Source: Deltaproteobacteria bacterium (GTDB taxonomy: Bacteria; Desulfobacterota; Desulfuromonadia; Desulfuromonadales; Geopsychrobacteraceae). From it: a stretch of 64,000 bases of DNA. The notes beneath the pieces were generated by a model that saw only the letters and a list, made by a program, of their open reading frames with translations, did not search any database and was not told the DNA's origin. Within the stretch, counting starts at the first letter, position 1. Every line of letters starts with the position of its first letter. The position numbers and the translations under genes are program-made. Positions 9,872 through 19,820 of this stretch are shown piece after piece. The stretch lies in contig JAJRRT010000041.1 in assembly GCA_024279255.1 (NCBI GenBank), positions 119,711 through 183,710 of the forward strand, written 5' to 3'.

Positions 9872-10489
9872 TCAGAGCTCTTCTGGCGAGAGAGACGATT
9901 TACCACGTTCAGGATTCGGCTCAACAGGTCGATGGAGGAGTTGACTCAGTTGATCGGCGCCGCCGACATACTGACCATCAAACCAGATCTGCGGGACGCT
10001 GATTGGTGTTTTAGACCCAACAATTGGCTTGACACGCGCGAGCATCTCGTAGAGCGCGCGCGGATTCTTAACCACATCCTGATACTGATACTCTATCCCT
10101 GCGTCACTAAAATAGCCTTTAGCTCGCTGGCAATGTGGGCATGTCTCCTTCCCGAACAGGTGATTTCCCTGCAGCTTGCTGCGAGTTGCATGTTGACGAA
10201 TCACTGCTTCCGCCAAAACGCCACGATTCAAAGCACCGCCCTGACTGATCATTCGACCCTCAACCAGCACGATCGGCGCATGCCAACCTCCTTTGAGAAG
10301 CGGTCTCCACCAGTAGTCCAGCCAATCGTGTATCTGTAGATCAACCGGTATCCCGGCGAGTTCATGCTCCAGGGTATCGCGAATGACGTCCTTGGTCAGT
10401 GCGCATTCACCGCAGGGAATTTTGATCTTAAATGGACCCCAGATGCCAGCCCAGCGATAGAGGGTGATCTTTACGGGTGGATTTAGCAT
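9872..10489 (-). CDS. Glutaredoxin-domain protein with N-terminal extension
   Basis: FGKETCPHCQRAKGYFSDAGIEYQYQDV ... VPQIWFDGQYVGGADQLSQL. Confidence 0.8.
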   Translation of the reverse strand: MLNPPVKITLYRWAGIWGPFKIKIPCGECALTKDVIRDTLEHELAGIPVDLQIHDWLDYWWRPLLKGGWHAPIVLVEGRMISQGGALNRGVLAEAVIRQHATRSKLQGNHLFGKETCPHCQRAKGYFSDAGIEYQYQDVVKNPRALYEMLARVKPIVGSKTPISVPQIWFDGQYVGGADQLSQLLHRPVEPNPERGKSSLSPEEL

Positions 10490-10533
10490 CAGCTTACCTC
10501 CAGATTCAAGGATAACTGATTTTGCGAATTCTT

Positions 10534-10773
10534 TCAGTCCTCAGTGTGACGACTTCTTTTGGGGCCTGCGAGCCACTTCACTAACAGCAAGATCGCTGGG
10601 AACAGGTGAAATAGCAGATCAAAGAAATCAATAGGCCGACTCAGGCTTGCGTTGAGCAACATATTGAATTTTTCAACGATATGCGGTTCAGGAGAAAACG
10701 GCGCAAGCCCAAGAAATATTGCGGCGATGATCAGCGGCGGATACGGAATGCTAGCAAGACGTCTCATCAGCAA
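10534..10773 (-). CDS. Small membrane protein
   Basis: 79 aa with two hydrophobic segments, immediately downstream of the ABC-F gene on the same strand. Confidence 0.5.
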   Translation of the reverse strand: MLMRRLASIPYPPLIIAAIFLGLAPFSPEPHIVEKFNMLLNASLSRPIDFFDLLFHLFPAILLLVKWLAGPKRSRHTED

Positions 10774-10779
10774 AACGGC

Positions 10780-12411
10780 TTACAGTTTCAGATCTGTTTC
10801 GCCCTGACACAGCTTTTCACGCAGAGCGGCCACATCTGCATTTTCAAGATACTCGTCAAAACTCATCACGCGGTCAATCACTCCGCCAGGGGTCAGTTCA
10901 ACGATCCTGTTCGCCAGTGTAGAGACAAACTTGTGATCGTGAGAAGTGAACAGAATCACCTCTTTAAAATTGATCAAACTGTTATTGAGCGCAGTGATCG
11001 ATTCCAGATCCAGGTGGTTGGTCGGCTCATCGAATAACAGTACGTTGGCATTGGTCAACATCATCCGCGACAACATGCAACGCACTTTCTCGCCACCACT
11101 GAGTACGCTGGTCATCTTGGTCGCTTCGTCCCCGGAGAAGAGCATCCGGCCGAGAAAACCACGGGCAAAGTTCTCCCCTTCATGAGGTGGGTACTGGCAG
11201 AGCCAATCGATCAGGCTCAGATCTTTGGTAAAATACGCGCTGTTCTCTTTAGGGAAGTAAGAGTTGGTGATGGTCACTCCCCAGCGAAAACTACCGCTAT
11301 CCGGCTTAATTTCTTCAACCAGGACTTGAAGTAGCGTGGATTTAGCCAGGCTATTGCCGACAAAAGCGATCTTATCCCCTTTATTGACGGTCAAATTCAA
11401 CTTATCCAGGACCTTGACGCCATTAATGATTACGGTCAGATCCTTCACTTCGAGGATGATGTCACCACAGGGTCGCTCGGGCGTGAAACTTACAAATGGA
11501 TACTTACGCGAGGAGACTGGCAATTCTTCAATATCAAGTTTGTCCAGCAACTTTTTACGCGAGGTCGCCTGTTTGGCCTTGGAGGCATTGGAGCTGAACC
11601 GAGCGATAAAATCTTTGAGTTCGGCGGCCTTATCCGAGGTCTTTTTGTTAGCATCCTGTTTCTGTTTCAAAACCAGTTCACTGGCCTCATACCAGAAATC
11701 GTAATTGCCGACATAGGTACGGATGGTGCTGAAGTCGATGTCAGCAATATGGGTACAAGCTTGATTCAGGAAATGCCGGTCGTGTGAGACGACAATTACG
11801 GTATTCTGAAAACGACCAAGAAACTCTTCCAGCCATTGAATCGATTTGAGATCCAGGTGGTTGGTCGGCTCATCCAGCAGCAGAATATCGGGATTGCCGA
11901 AAAGCGCCTGAGCCAGCAGCACGCGCACCTTCTCACCGCCCTCGAGCTCTTTAAGTTTTTTACTTCGCAATTCCTCAGCAATGCCGAGACCATTCAACAG
12001 GACTGCCGCCTCAGCCTCAACTTCATAGCCGTTCATTTCAGCAAACTCGGCTTCTAACTCGCCAGAACGAACCCCATCTTCGTCAGTAAAGTCATCTTTG
12101 GTATAGATCGCTTCGCGTTCCGCCATCACCTCGTAAAGCCGCGTGTGACCCATGATAACAGTATTGAAAACAGACTCTTCGTCAAAAGCGAACTGATCCT
12201 GACGCAGCACGGCCAGACGCAGACCCTTGGCGATCGAGACCTCCCCTTTATCAGCTTCGGAATCACCCGCCAGAATTTTCAGAAAAGTCGTCTTGCCTGA
12301 ACCATTGGCACCGATCAGCCCATAGCAGTTGCCGGGCGTGAACTTGATATTAACGTTCTTGAAAATTGTCCGTTTGCCATAGGCTAGACAGATATTTGAG
12401 GCACTGATCAT
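10780..12411 (-). CDS. ABC-F family ATPase (YbiT-like)
   Basis: Two NBDs: GANGSGKTTFLKILAG...LLLDEPTNHLDLKS and second signature LSGGEKVRCMLSRMML...LLFDEPTNHLDLES; no TMs. Confidence 0.92.
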   Translation of the reverse strand: MISASNICLAYGKRTIFKNVNIKFTPGNCYGLIGANGSGKTTFLKILAGDSEADKGEVSIAKGLRLAVLRQDQFAFDEESVFNTVIMGHTRLYEVMAEREAIYTKDDFTDEDGVRSGELEAEFAEMNGYEVEAEAAVLLNGLGIAEELRSKKLKELEGGEKVRVLLAQALFGNPDILLLDEPTNHLDLKSIQWLEEFLGRFQNTVIVVSHDRHFLNQACTHIADIDFSTIRTYVGNYDFWYEASELVLKQKQDANKKTSDKAAELKDFIARFSSNASKAKQATSRKKLLDKLDIEELPVSSRKYPFVSFTPERPCGDIILEVKDLTVIINGVKVLDKLNLTVNKGDKIAFVGNSLAKSTLLQVLVEEIKPDSGSFRWGVTITNSYFPKENSAYFTKDLSLIDWLCQYPPHEGENFARGFLGRMLFSGDEATKMTSVLSGGEKVRCMLSRMMLTNANVLLFDEPTNHLDLESITALNNSLINFKEVILFTSHDHKFVSTLANRIVELTPGGVIDRVMSFDEYLENADVAALREKLCQGETDLKL

Positions 12412-12556
12412 TGGTCAATAATTCCTTTTAAAAACAGATCTTTGAAAACAAAAGACCACAGGGCCGTACCCCATGGTCTTCGAGCAGTGAACCTATATCA
12501 TTGATTCACAGACACAGGCAATGCTTTTCCTCAGTTTCAGTGCCCAGGCATCAGAT

Positions 12557-12934
12557 TCACCCTGCACTATGCCGCCATGCGGCCAGGGCAAGCAGCAACC
12601 ATCCTACCAGAAACGCAACACCACCCAGCGGAGTGATTATGCCGAGAGATTTGACACCAGAGAGCACTAAAACATAAAGGCTGCCAGAGAAGAGCAGTAT
12701 CCCTAACTGGAGTGACCACCCGGCGCTTCGGACCAGAGCAGCATCAGGCATTAACTGGCAGAGGATGCCGATCAGTAGCAGCGCCAGGGCGTGAATTAAA
12801 TGATATTGGACACCGGTCTGCCAGACACTCAGAAGATCAGGAGCGACTCGGGATTTCAACCCATGTGCGCCAAAGGCTCCAAGAGCAACACCGATCAAAG
12901 CGTTGAGACTACCAAGGATGAGAAAAATTTTCAT
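12557..12934 (-). CDS. DUF423 (YgdD-like) membrane protein
   Basis: LGSLNALIGVALGAFGAHGL...VWQTGVQYHLIHALALLLIG...ITPLGGVAFLVGW. Confidence 0.88.
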   Translation of the reverse strand: MKIFLILGSLNALIGVALGAFGAHGLKSRVAPDLLSVWQTGVQYHLIHALALLLIGILCQLMPDAALVRSAGWSLQLGILLFSGSLYVLVLSGVKSLGIITPLGGVAFLVGWLLLALAAWRHSAG

Positions 12935-13782
12935 GATATTCCTGTTTCGCGACTCTCGACATTTGTACCAAACACGCGGACCTCACGTTGTGGGAATGGG
13001 ATATTAACACCAGCTTGTTTGAGCGCCGCATATAAATCCTGATTGACCCGATAGAGCAGACTGAAGTAGCTGGTCGTTGGCACCCAGTAGCGAATCCCCA
13101 GATTAACCGAGGAATCACCGAAGGATTCGATACCGACCTGCGGTGCCGGGGCCAGGCATATCCCGTCAATGCTGGTCAGGGACTGATTGATCGCATCGAT
13201 CGCAATTTGAGGATCATCCCCGTAAGAGATACCGATACTGATCTCGGCGACCTTATTGGCAAAGCTGTTGTGAATAATCTCACCGACAACATGTTTATTA
13301 GGGATAGTTATTTTCTCGCCATCCTCATTGGTCAAAATTGTCGCCGCTAAACGAACCTCATCCACGACGCCGCTTACCCCCTGCACCAGGATGGTGTCGC
13401 CGACGACAAAAGGACGACTCAGAATGATCGACAAACCGGCACCATAGTTTGAAAGCGGTCCCTGAAGGGCGAAACTGCTACCGAAAGCTAGGGCACCAAG
13501 GGCTGCAATAAAGGGTGCTATGGAGATACCGAACTTACCGATGGCGATAATGATGACAAAAGTCAGGACCAGCATCTTGGTGAAGTTACCCAAAAATCGC
13601 CCCAGGGTCAGATCGAGTTCACGTTTTTCACAGAATCTGATCACTAACTGTCCCAGCCAGCCAGCCAATTTCACCCCAATAGCCAGGATGATGAGGGCTC
13701 CAACAATCTGGAAGCTGTATTTAATAATAAACTCTACTAAAACGTCATAAACCTTCTGTAGGGTCGCAAGTTCTTCCTGCAT
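12931..13782 (-). CDS. Small-conductance mechanosensitive channel (MscS family)
   Basis: GALAFGSSFALQGPLSNYGAGLSIILSRPFVVGDTI, ITIPNKHVVGEIIHNSF. Confidence 0.92.
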   Translation of the reverse strand: MQEELATLQKVYDVLVEFIIKYSFQIVGALIILAIGVKLAGWLGQLVIRFCEKRELDLTLGRFLGNFTKMLVLTFVIIIAIGKFGISIAPFIAALGALAFGSSFALQGPLSNYGAGLSIILSRPFVVGDTILVQGVSGVVDEVRLAATILTNEDGEKITIPNKHVVGEIIHNSFANKVAEISIGISYGDDPQIAIDAINQSLTSIDGICLAPAPQVGIESFGDSSVNLGIRYWVPTTSYFSLLYRVNQDLYAALKQAGVNIPFPQREVRVFGTNVESRETGIS

Positions 13783-13811
13783 ATGGCCTCCATAAAATAT
13801 CTTATTAGTAA

Positions 13812-15203
13812 CTATGGTCTCATCAGGGCCTGGTCAAGATCCTCTATTATATCCTGTGGATGCTCTCCCCCGACGTTAAGTCGCACCAGATCGCCCGGGA
13901 TATCTGCCAGTTTACGCCCCTGAGCCCCCTGTTGTTGATGAGTGGAGATGGACGGAATGGTGGCGATACTCTTGATGCGCCCCAGATCGGTAGCCCGCAT
14001 GATCATCTGTAAATGATCAAAAAAGTTGCGGGCCTTTGTCGCGCCCCCCTTAACCCTGAAACTAAGCAGATGACCGTATCTGGGCAGGGCATCGTCGCAA
14101 GCGTTCTCACTATCGACCAACCGCATCAGGCGGGAGGCAACGGTATGTCCGGCATCGTCGGGTAGGCCAGGATAATAGACGGTTGTCACACAACTGTGTT
14201 GGACCAGAAAACGCGCAACATCCATGCAGTTCTGACTGAGCAGGTCAAGCTTGCTGCGCAGGGTGTGTAGCTCATTCAGAATCAGGAGTGCGCTTAAGGG
14301 GTTCAGGGCCGGGCCGAAATCCCGCCCGGGGTGCAGCTTCAAATAGAGGGCGAAATTCTCTCTCATTTCGTCCGGACCAACCCGGCTGGGAATCTGATGG
14401 CGGGCGATCACCGCACCAGCTATCGCTAAACCACCAGCGTTCATACTTTTACTGACAGAATGCACGACAATATCTGCCCCCAGGCAGAGTGGACGCAGCA
14501 AGGCCGGGGTGGCGACGGTTGAATCAACAATTAACGGCACACCGAGTTGATGCGCCAGGAGCGCCACCGCGCAGATATCAACAACTGCCAGAGTCGGATT
14601 ACTCGGCATCTCAGCAAATAAAAAACGGGTCTGTTGATCGACAAGGCTCTCCCACTCCTTAAGGTCGAGTGGATCCTTGACCCAGCGCACGTCGATCCCT
14701 CTTTCGTTGGCATAACGCTCATTGAAGAGCATAAAAGTACCACCATAACACTTGCTACTGACCACGATATTGAAAGGACCTTTTGATGGAGAATCGATCA
14801 GGAAAGGGTTGGTGGCAAGAAAGATCGCGGCCATACCAGAGCCAGTAGCGCAGCAACTGACCTCCCCGTCAAAGCCGTAGCCATCGAGTAGTGCCAGGGT
14901 CTCTTCCAGGTAATGTAACGTCGGATTGGCAATGCGCGAATAAGCCCAAGATGGCATCAGGTAGGCCAGGGCAGCTTCCATATGATCACTACTCTCAAAA
15001 TGCTGAGCCGAACTCAGGTAGGCCGGTTCATTTATACTCCCCTGATTGGCCAGAGCGGCTTCAAGTCCGTAAATACCATGCACTGCAATAGTGTCGAATC
15101 TCTTGCTGCGCATTCGAGTTCGTTGTGTCGCCTCATCGGCCAACATTTTTTGACCGCGGACGATAAAGTTCTGCACACCGGGTGGATAATCCTCTTTAGC
15201 CAT
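13812..15203 (-). CDS. Cys/Met-metabolism PLP-dependent enzyme (trans-sulfuration family)
   Basis: YSRIANPTLHYLEETLALLDG, SVSKSMNAGG (PLP Lys region), FSRVKGG-like C-terminus. Confidence 0.85.
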   Translation of the reverse strand: MAKEDYPPGVQNFIVRGQKMLADEATQRTRMRSKRFDTIAVHGIYGLEAALANQGSINEPAYLSSAQHFESSDHMEAALAYLMPSWAYSRIANPTLHYLEETLALLDGYGFDGEVSCCATGSGMAAIFLATNPFLIDSPSKGPFNIVVSSKCYGGTFMLFNERYANERGIDVRWVKDPLDLKEWESLVDQQTRFLFAEMPSNPTLAVVDICAVALLAHQLGVPLIVDSTVATPALLRPLCLGADIVVHSVSKSMNAGGLAIAGAVIARHQIPSRVGPDEMRENFALYLKLHPGRDFGPALNPLSALLILNELHTLRSKLDLLSQNCMDVARFLVQHSCVTTVYYPGLPDDAGHTVASRLMRLVDSENACDDALPRYGHLLSFRVKGGATKARNFFDHLQMIMRATDLGRIKSIATIPSISTHQQQGAQGRKLADIPGDLVRLNVGGEHPQDIIEDLDQALMRP

Positions 15204-15414
15204 GGAATCCTCCAGAGCAGGTCACGGAGATTGATCTCATAATTATTCTAACGGGATATACTTAAGTTGCCAGTATCGTCTGTGAAACCTGATGGATTTA
15301 TTAATACAGAGCCTGATCATGTCTGGATAATGTAAGAGCCGAAACCTTTGATCTCGTAGAGAATGACGATAGAACTCTGATCATAAAAGCAAACTTCATG
15401 ACCAAGGGAATTAA

Positions 15415-17160
15415 ATGGTTATCAATAAAAAAGTCTTCCTGTCTTTGTTGCTGATCCTGACGGGTTGCAGCACAGCTCAGATCATTGATCGAACACCAGA
15501 GGGGGCGAGTGGGCTGGTCCCGCAACATCTGGTCAGATCTGACTCTTACATGGTGGCTACTGCGAATCCCTATGCCACCAAAGCGGGGCAGAAGGTTCTG
15601 CAACGAGGGGGCAGCGCTATCGATGCGGCCATCGTAATCAATATGGTGTTGACCCTGGTTGAGCCACAATCCTCCGGTTTAGGTGGCGGCTCTTTCATTC
15701 TTTATTGGGATAAGGAGACTGCGACTCTGCATACATACGATGGCAGAGAGACTGCCCCGGAAAATGTCGGCCCGGATCTCTTTTTCGAAGCTGGGAACCC
15801 CCTGCCCTTTCAACAGGCAGTTGCTGGCGGTCGAGCCGTCGGTGTGCCGGGTCTATTGAAAAATCTTGAACTGGGCCACAAAAAGCATGGACGTCTGCCC
15901 TGGGCGGATCTTTTTACGGAAGCCATTCGCCTTGCTGAAGACGGATTTATAGTCAGCCAGCGTTTAAGTAAATTGCTGACCGGAAATTCCAGCACTAAGC
16001 TACTGCGTAACAGGCAGGCTCGCGACTATTTTTATCCGGACGGCAAGTCCCTGTCTGCAGGGCAATTGTTGAAGAATCCGGCGCTGGCAAAAACATTCCG
16101 CCTGCTTGCGACACGGAGAAGTCAGGCTTTCTATTCTGAAGAACTTGCCCGTGACATAGTTCAGACTGTGCAGCAGGACCCGAACCCTGGCCAATTGACC
16201 ATAGAAGATCTGAAAAACTATCGAGCTATTGAACGTGACCCGGTCTGCAACCCCTTCTTTGAGTATCGAGTCTGCGGCATGGGGCCACCCACATCAGGGG
16301 GGATCAGCCTCTTGCAGATGCTTAGCTTGTTAGAATCTGCGGGCATTGATCGGCAGAAGCCTGCGAGTTCGCAGGCTATTCACCTTTTCGCTCAAGCAGG
16401 TCGACTGGCCTTTGCCGATCGGGGCCTTTATATTGCCGATCCCGACTATATCCAGGTCCCGACTCAGGGTTTGTTGAATGCTGGATATCTTGAGCAAAGA
16501 GCGCAGTTAATAGAACCAATAAATGATGTAGGTCGCGCACCGGCAGGGATCCCTCCCGGTCTGAGCAGGAATTCCCTGCACGTCGGTTATAGCCCCGAGC
16601 AGCCTGGAACCAGCCATATGTCAATTGTCGATAGCTACGGAAATGCCCTCGCCCAGACCGCCAGCATTGAACAGGGGTTCGGCTGTGGTCTCATGGTTGG
16701 TGGCTTTCTACTTAACAACGAGTTAACTGACTTTTCCTTCGCATGGAAGGATCAGACCGGCCGGCTCATAGCAAACCGTGTTGCAGGAAGGAAGCGTCCA
16801 CGTAGTTCCATGGCCCCTACCATGATATTCAATAGAAAAGGCGAGTTAGAGATGGTGGTCGGATCTCCCGGAGGAAGCCGAATTATCCCCTATGTGGCCC
16901 AGGCTGTTGTTGGTGTCCTGGTCTGGAAACAAGATATTCAGACCGCTATCAGCCAACCTCACTACCTGCATATGAACAACAAAAGTCTCGACATCGAAGC
17001 AGGAAGCTTTCTGGAGCCATACAAAGAGGATCTCGAAGAACGCGGATACCAGGTCAATATACGAGAACTCAACAGTGGATTGCATGGAATAACGATCAAC
17101 GACAAGGCTCTGCAAGGCGGTGCGGACCCCAGACGTGAGGGGTTGGTCCTTGGCGAATAA
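15415..17160 (+). CDS. ggt: Gamma-glutamyltransferase, lipoprotein signal
   Basis: LLLILTGCS lipobox; GGSAIDAAIVINMVLTLVEPQSSGLGGGSFILYWD; TSHMSIVDSYGNALAQTASI; GSPGGSRI. Confidence 0.93.
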   Translation: MVINKKVFLSLLLILTGCSTAQIIDRTPEGASGLVPQHLVRSDSYMVATANPYATKAGQKVLQRGGSAIDAAIVINMVLTLVEPQSSGLGGGSFILYWDKETATLHTYDGRETAPENVGPDLFFEAGNPLPFQQAVAGGRAVGVPGLLKNLELGHKKHGRLPWADLFTEAIRLAEDGFIVSQRLSKLLTGNSSTKLLRNRQARDYFYPDGKSLSAGQLLKNPALAKTFRLLATRRSQAFYSEELARDIVQTVQQDPNPGQLTIEDLKNYRAIERDPVCNPFFEYRVCGMGPPTSGGISLLQMLSLLESAGIDRQKPASSQAIHLFAQAGRLAFADRGLYIADPDYIQVPTQGLLNAGYLEQRAQLIEPINDVGRAPAGIPPGLSRNSLHVGYSPEQPGTSHMSIVDSYGNALAQTASIEQGFGCGLMVGGFLLNNELTDFSFAWKDQTGRLIANRVAGRKRPRSSMAPTMIFNRKGELEMVVGSPGGSRIIPYVAQAVVGVLVWKQDIQTAISQPHYLHMNNKSLDIEAGSFLEPYKEDLEERGYQVNIRELNSGLHGITINDKALQGGADPRREGLVLGE

Positions 17161-17331
17161 ATCTACATAAAATTCTTATATTTCACTCATTTGAACAGCA
17201 AACCTTTAGTCCGATGGTAAACTGTAATGAACAGGCGGCACAGAACCTTTCAGGAGCAAAGACCGAGAACAGACAAGATAAAACTAGGCGCCTCTCGGTT
17301 TTTGTGTCAAGCAAGAGTGAGGAGGTTGTCT

Positions 17332-17829
17332 ATGTTTAAAAATGTCGATGTGCAGGAAGCTATCAAACGCTCTATTCTGGTTGAAAAGTGTGCACGGGAC
17401 TTCTTTCGCCTCGGTGCGAAGCACATGAAGAATGACCGCGCCAGAAAAACCTTTGAGCTACTCGCTTCAGAAGAGGAGGAGCGCGCCAGAGGGTTTTATG
17501 ACATTTATCAAGGAGATGATATCCCTGATTTTGATGCATTTATGGCAGTGGACCCGGATATGGACCTGGACTGGTTGAATGACAGTGAAAAAACCTTGAT
17601 GGAAAACATCGACGAACGTCACGCTATGGATCTGGCTATGCAAAAGTCTCAGGCTCTGGAAAAATCATTGCGCGACATGGCGGACAAGTTTACTGATCCT
17701 CAAGTCAAAGAGATATTTTTAAAGAACGCGATCAGCACCCATCAGCATTATGAATTAATTGAATCTGAATACGCACACCTGATGGGTATGGTCCATGAAA
17801 CCGACATCAATACTTACGTTAGAGAATAA
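17332..17829 (+). CDS. Ferritin-like / rubrerythrin-type protein
   Basis: ATG at 17332 preceded by GGAGG; helix-rich E...ARDFFRLGAKHM...EEERARGFYDIYQ and ...HQHYELIESEY. Confidence 0.7.
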   Translation: MFKNVDVQEAIKRSILVEKCARDFFRLGAKHMKNDRARKTFELLASEEEERARGFYDIYQGDDIPDFDAFMAVDPDMDLDWLNDSEKTLMENIDERHAMDLAMQKSQALEKSLRDMADKFTDPQVKEIFLKNAISTHQHYELIESEYAHLMGMVHETDINTYVRE

Positions 17830-18095
17830 CCTGCTCCCTTTTCAAGGGCTGGTCTTAATCAGAGAGGATCAACCTGCGCCAGTATCTGAATCAGGGCGAC
17901 CTGATTCAGATACTGGCGGCTAGCCTATATTCAGCGCGGATGATAGCAGGATTTAGGTCGGGCTCGCTCATATCGCAGCGGTAAGTTGTGTTCAGCCTGA
18001 GCAGCAGAGATAATTAGACCAACAGTGCCGGTAAGTATGCCGGTCTGCTCACGATTTTGTGCCGAAACGGCATCTGAACACCAAAACCCTGTCAC

Positions 18096-18641
18096 TTAAT
18101 CTAGCGATTTACGTACCAGCGGTGTAATGCTCTGGGATAGTTCCCCCGCGCTCAGCCAAATTTCACCATCCTGAACCGTGCATTGCACTTGCATGTTGCG
18201 CTGAACCAATTTCGTCATCTCCCGGCATGAATCTTCTGAAATCTCAATCACGGTGAGGTTGTTGTAGCGCTGCAACTTCTCAGCATTTTTTTGCCACCAG
18301 ATATCTGCTCCGCGGCCACCATAAATATACAAACATACCTGATCTGATCGATTTGAGGCCTTACGTAACCTCCGCTCATCCGGCAGTCCGACATCGATCC
18401 ACAATTCGATGTCATCAGTAAGACTCTTCTGCCACAGATCTGGCTCTTCGTCAGCGCATAACCCTTTGGTAAAACTGAGTTGTTCATCGGCGTGCAGAGC
18501 AAAAGCGAGCAGACGCACCATCATCCGCGTATCAGTTTCAGAAGGATGGCGTGCCAAAGTCAGTAAATGCTCGGCGTAATAGCTTCGATCCATGTCTGAA
18601 ATCTGTAGCTCAACCTTGAATATTGTAGCGCTCAGTGCCAT
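18096..18641 (-). CDS. YaeQ family protein
   Basis: MALSATIFKVELQISDMDRSYYAEHLLTLARHPSETDTRMMVRLLAFALHADEQLSFTKGL...EPDLWQKSLTDDIELWIDVGLPDERRLRKAS. Confidence 0.9.
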   Translation of the reverse strand: MALSATIFKVELQISDMDRSYYAEHLLTLARHPSETDTRMMVRLLAFALHADEQLSFTKGLCADEEPDLWQKSLTDDIELWIDVGLPDERRLRKASNRSDQVCLYIYGGRGADIWWQKNAEKLQRYNNLTVIEISEDSCREMTKLVQRNMQVQCTVQDGEIWLSAGELSQSITPLVRKSLD

Positions 18642-18644
18642 GGG

Positions 18645-19070
18645 TTATTTCGACTCTGCAACAGCATCTTCTGCTTTGCAGTGGGCCACTACTTCCTTGA
18701 GCCAGGCGATCTCATCAGGTGTGAATGTTTTGAAATGATCAGTTCCCATATTCATCACCCAGTGAAGATCAACTGTGGTCATCTCTGTTATCAAATGCCC
18801 TGGTAATTTGACAAAGGGGGCCTCAAGCTCTGCCCAGTCATTGAGGCGTTGCTGTTGATCAAAGAAGACCAGGTAATCGGTTTCGTCATTATCAATAATC
18901 AGAGGAACCTCTGTCTCCTCTTCGGTTCCTTTGTCGTCAATCTGAATTTTTTCTTTAACCGTGGGGACAAAGAACAGCGTATTGAGAAACAGGTCATAAA
19001 AACCGGACTGGGCCTTCTGGTCTTCCGGATTAGCGCGCAGGGCTTCGAAGGCCTTATCGATATCAGTCAT
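18645..19070 (-). CDS. SseB-like domain protein
   Basis: VPLIIDNDETDYLVFFDQQQRLNDWAE...; directly upstream of yaeQ. Confidence 0.55.
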   Translation of the reverse strand: MTDIDKAFEALRANPEDQKAQSGFYDLFLNTLFFVPTVKEKIQIDDKGTEEETEVPLIIDNDETDYLVFFDQQQRLNDWAELEAPFVKLPGHLITEMTTVDLHWVMNMGTDHFKTFTPDEIAWLKEVVAHCKAEDAVAESK

Positions 19071-19304
19071 AAAAACACCTTTGGTCTCAGAGTTAAATGA
19101 GGGCGTGAAATTGAATCACGCACTTTAACAGATAGGAATCCATTTGTCTTGGCCAGCGAGATCCGGCCAATTCGATGATAGTTTCAAATATGAAAGGGAT
19201 GACAGTCCGCCTGACTGGCAGTCTGCTTTTTAAAGGGAGGACGCCTTCTTCTGTTACTGGGCACCTTTTGCAATAACCTGGTTGATGCAAAAGGTGCCCG
19301 CTAC

Positions 19305-19820
19305 TTACTGCCCTGATCCAGAATCGTGATCTATCTTTTCACCAAGAACATTTCTGTCGGGATAGGAGAGCTCATTGATACGAATTTCATATCTGTCGGC
19401 GGTGCAGAGGCAGTCGCCTTCGAGAAAGGGATTTTTTATCTCTAGACGAAGTTGTTCCTGCGACGCCGTTTTTATGATGCGCCAGCCACCGGCTTCTGAG
19501 TAGTTGAGATAGTCAGTAGAGAACGCGTTGCACTGCGTCGCACAAATTGATCTGCCCATATCAATATCGCTCCCCGAGCCCCCGGGGTCATAATCATAGG
19601 CGGTAACCAGAAAAGCTGTGACAACGCGCTCTGGAGTTTTTGCCGCTTGAGCAAAAGTGGCGGAAAGAAAAAACAGGGACACGAAAAGAACAAGACTCGA
19701 GAGAAGATAAACCTGATAATTGATCTCTTGTTTTGTTATGTGTATTTTTGTCCCCATGTCAACCAACACCTGTGGCGAGGTGACTCCCCTTCTCTGTACA
19801 TTTCTCATCGTGTCACCCAC
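19305..19820 (-). CDS. Hypothetical exported protein
   Basis: Signal-like segment LLSSLVLFVSLFFLSATFAQA; overlaps the upstream cytochrome gene end. Confidence 0.55.
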   Translation of the reverse strand: MGDTMRNVQRRGVTSPQVLVDMGTKIHITKQEINYQVYLLSSLVLFVSLFFLSATFAQAAKTPERVVTAFLVTAYDYDPGGSGSDIDMGRSICATQCNAFSTDYLNYSEAGGWRIIKTASQEQLRLEIKNPFLEGDCLCTADRYEIRINELSYPDRNVLGEKIDHDSGSGQ

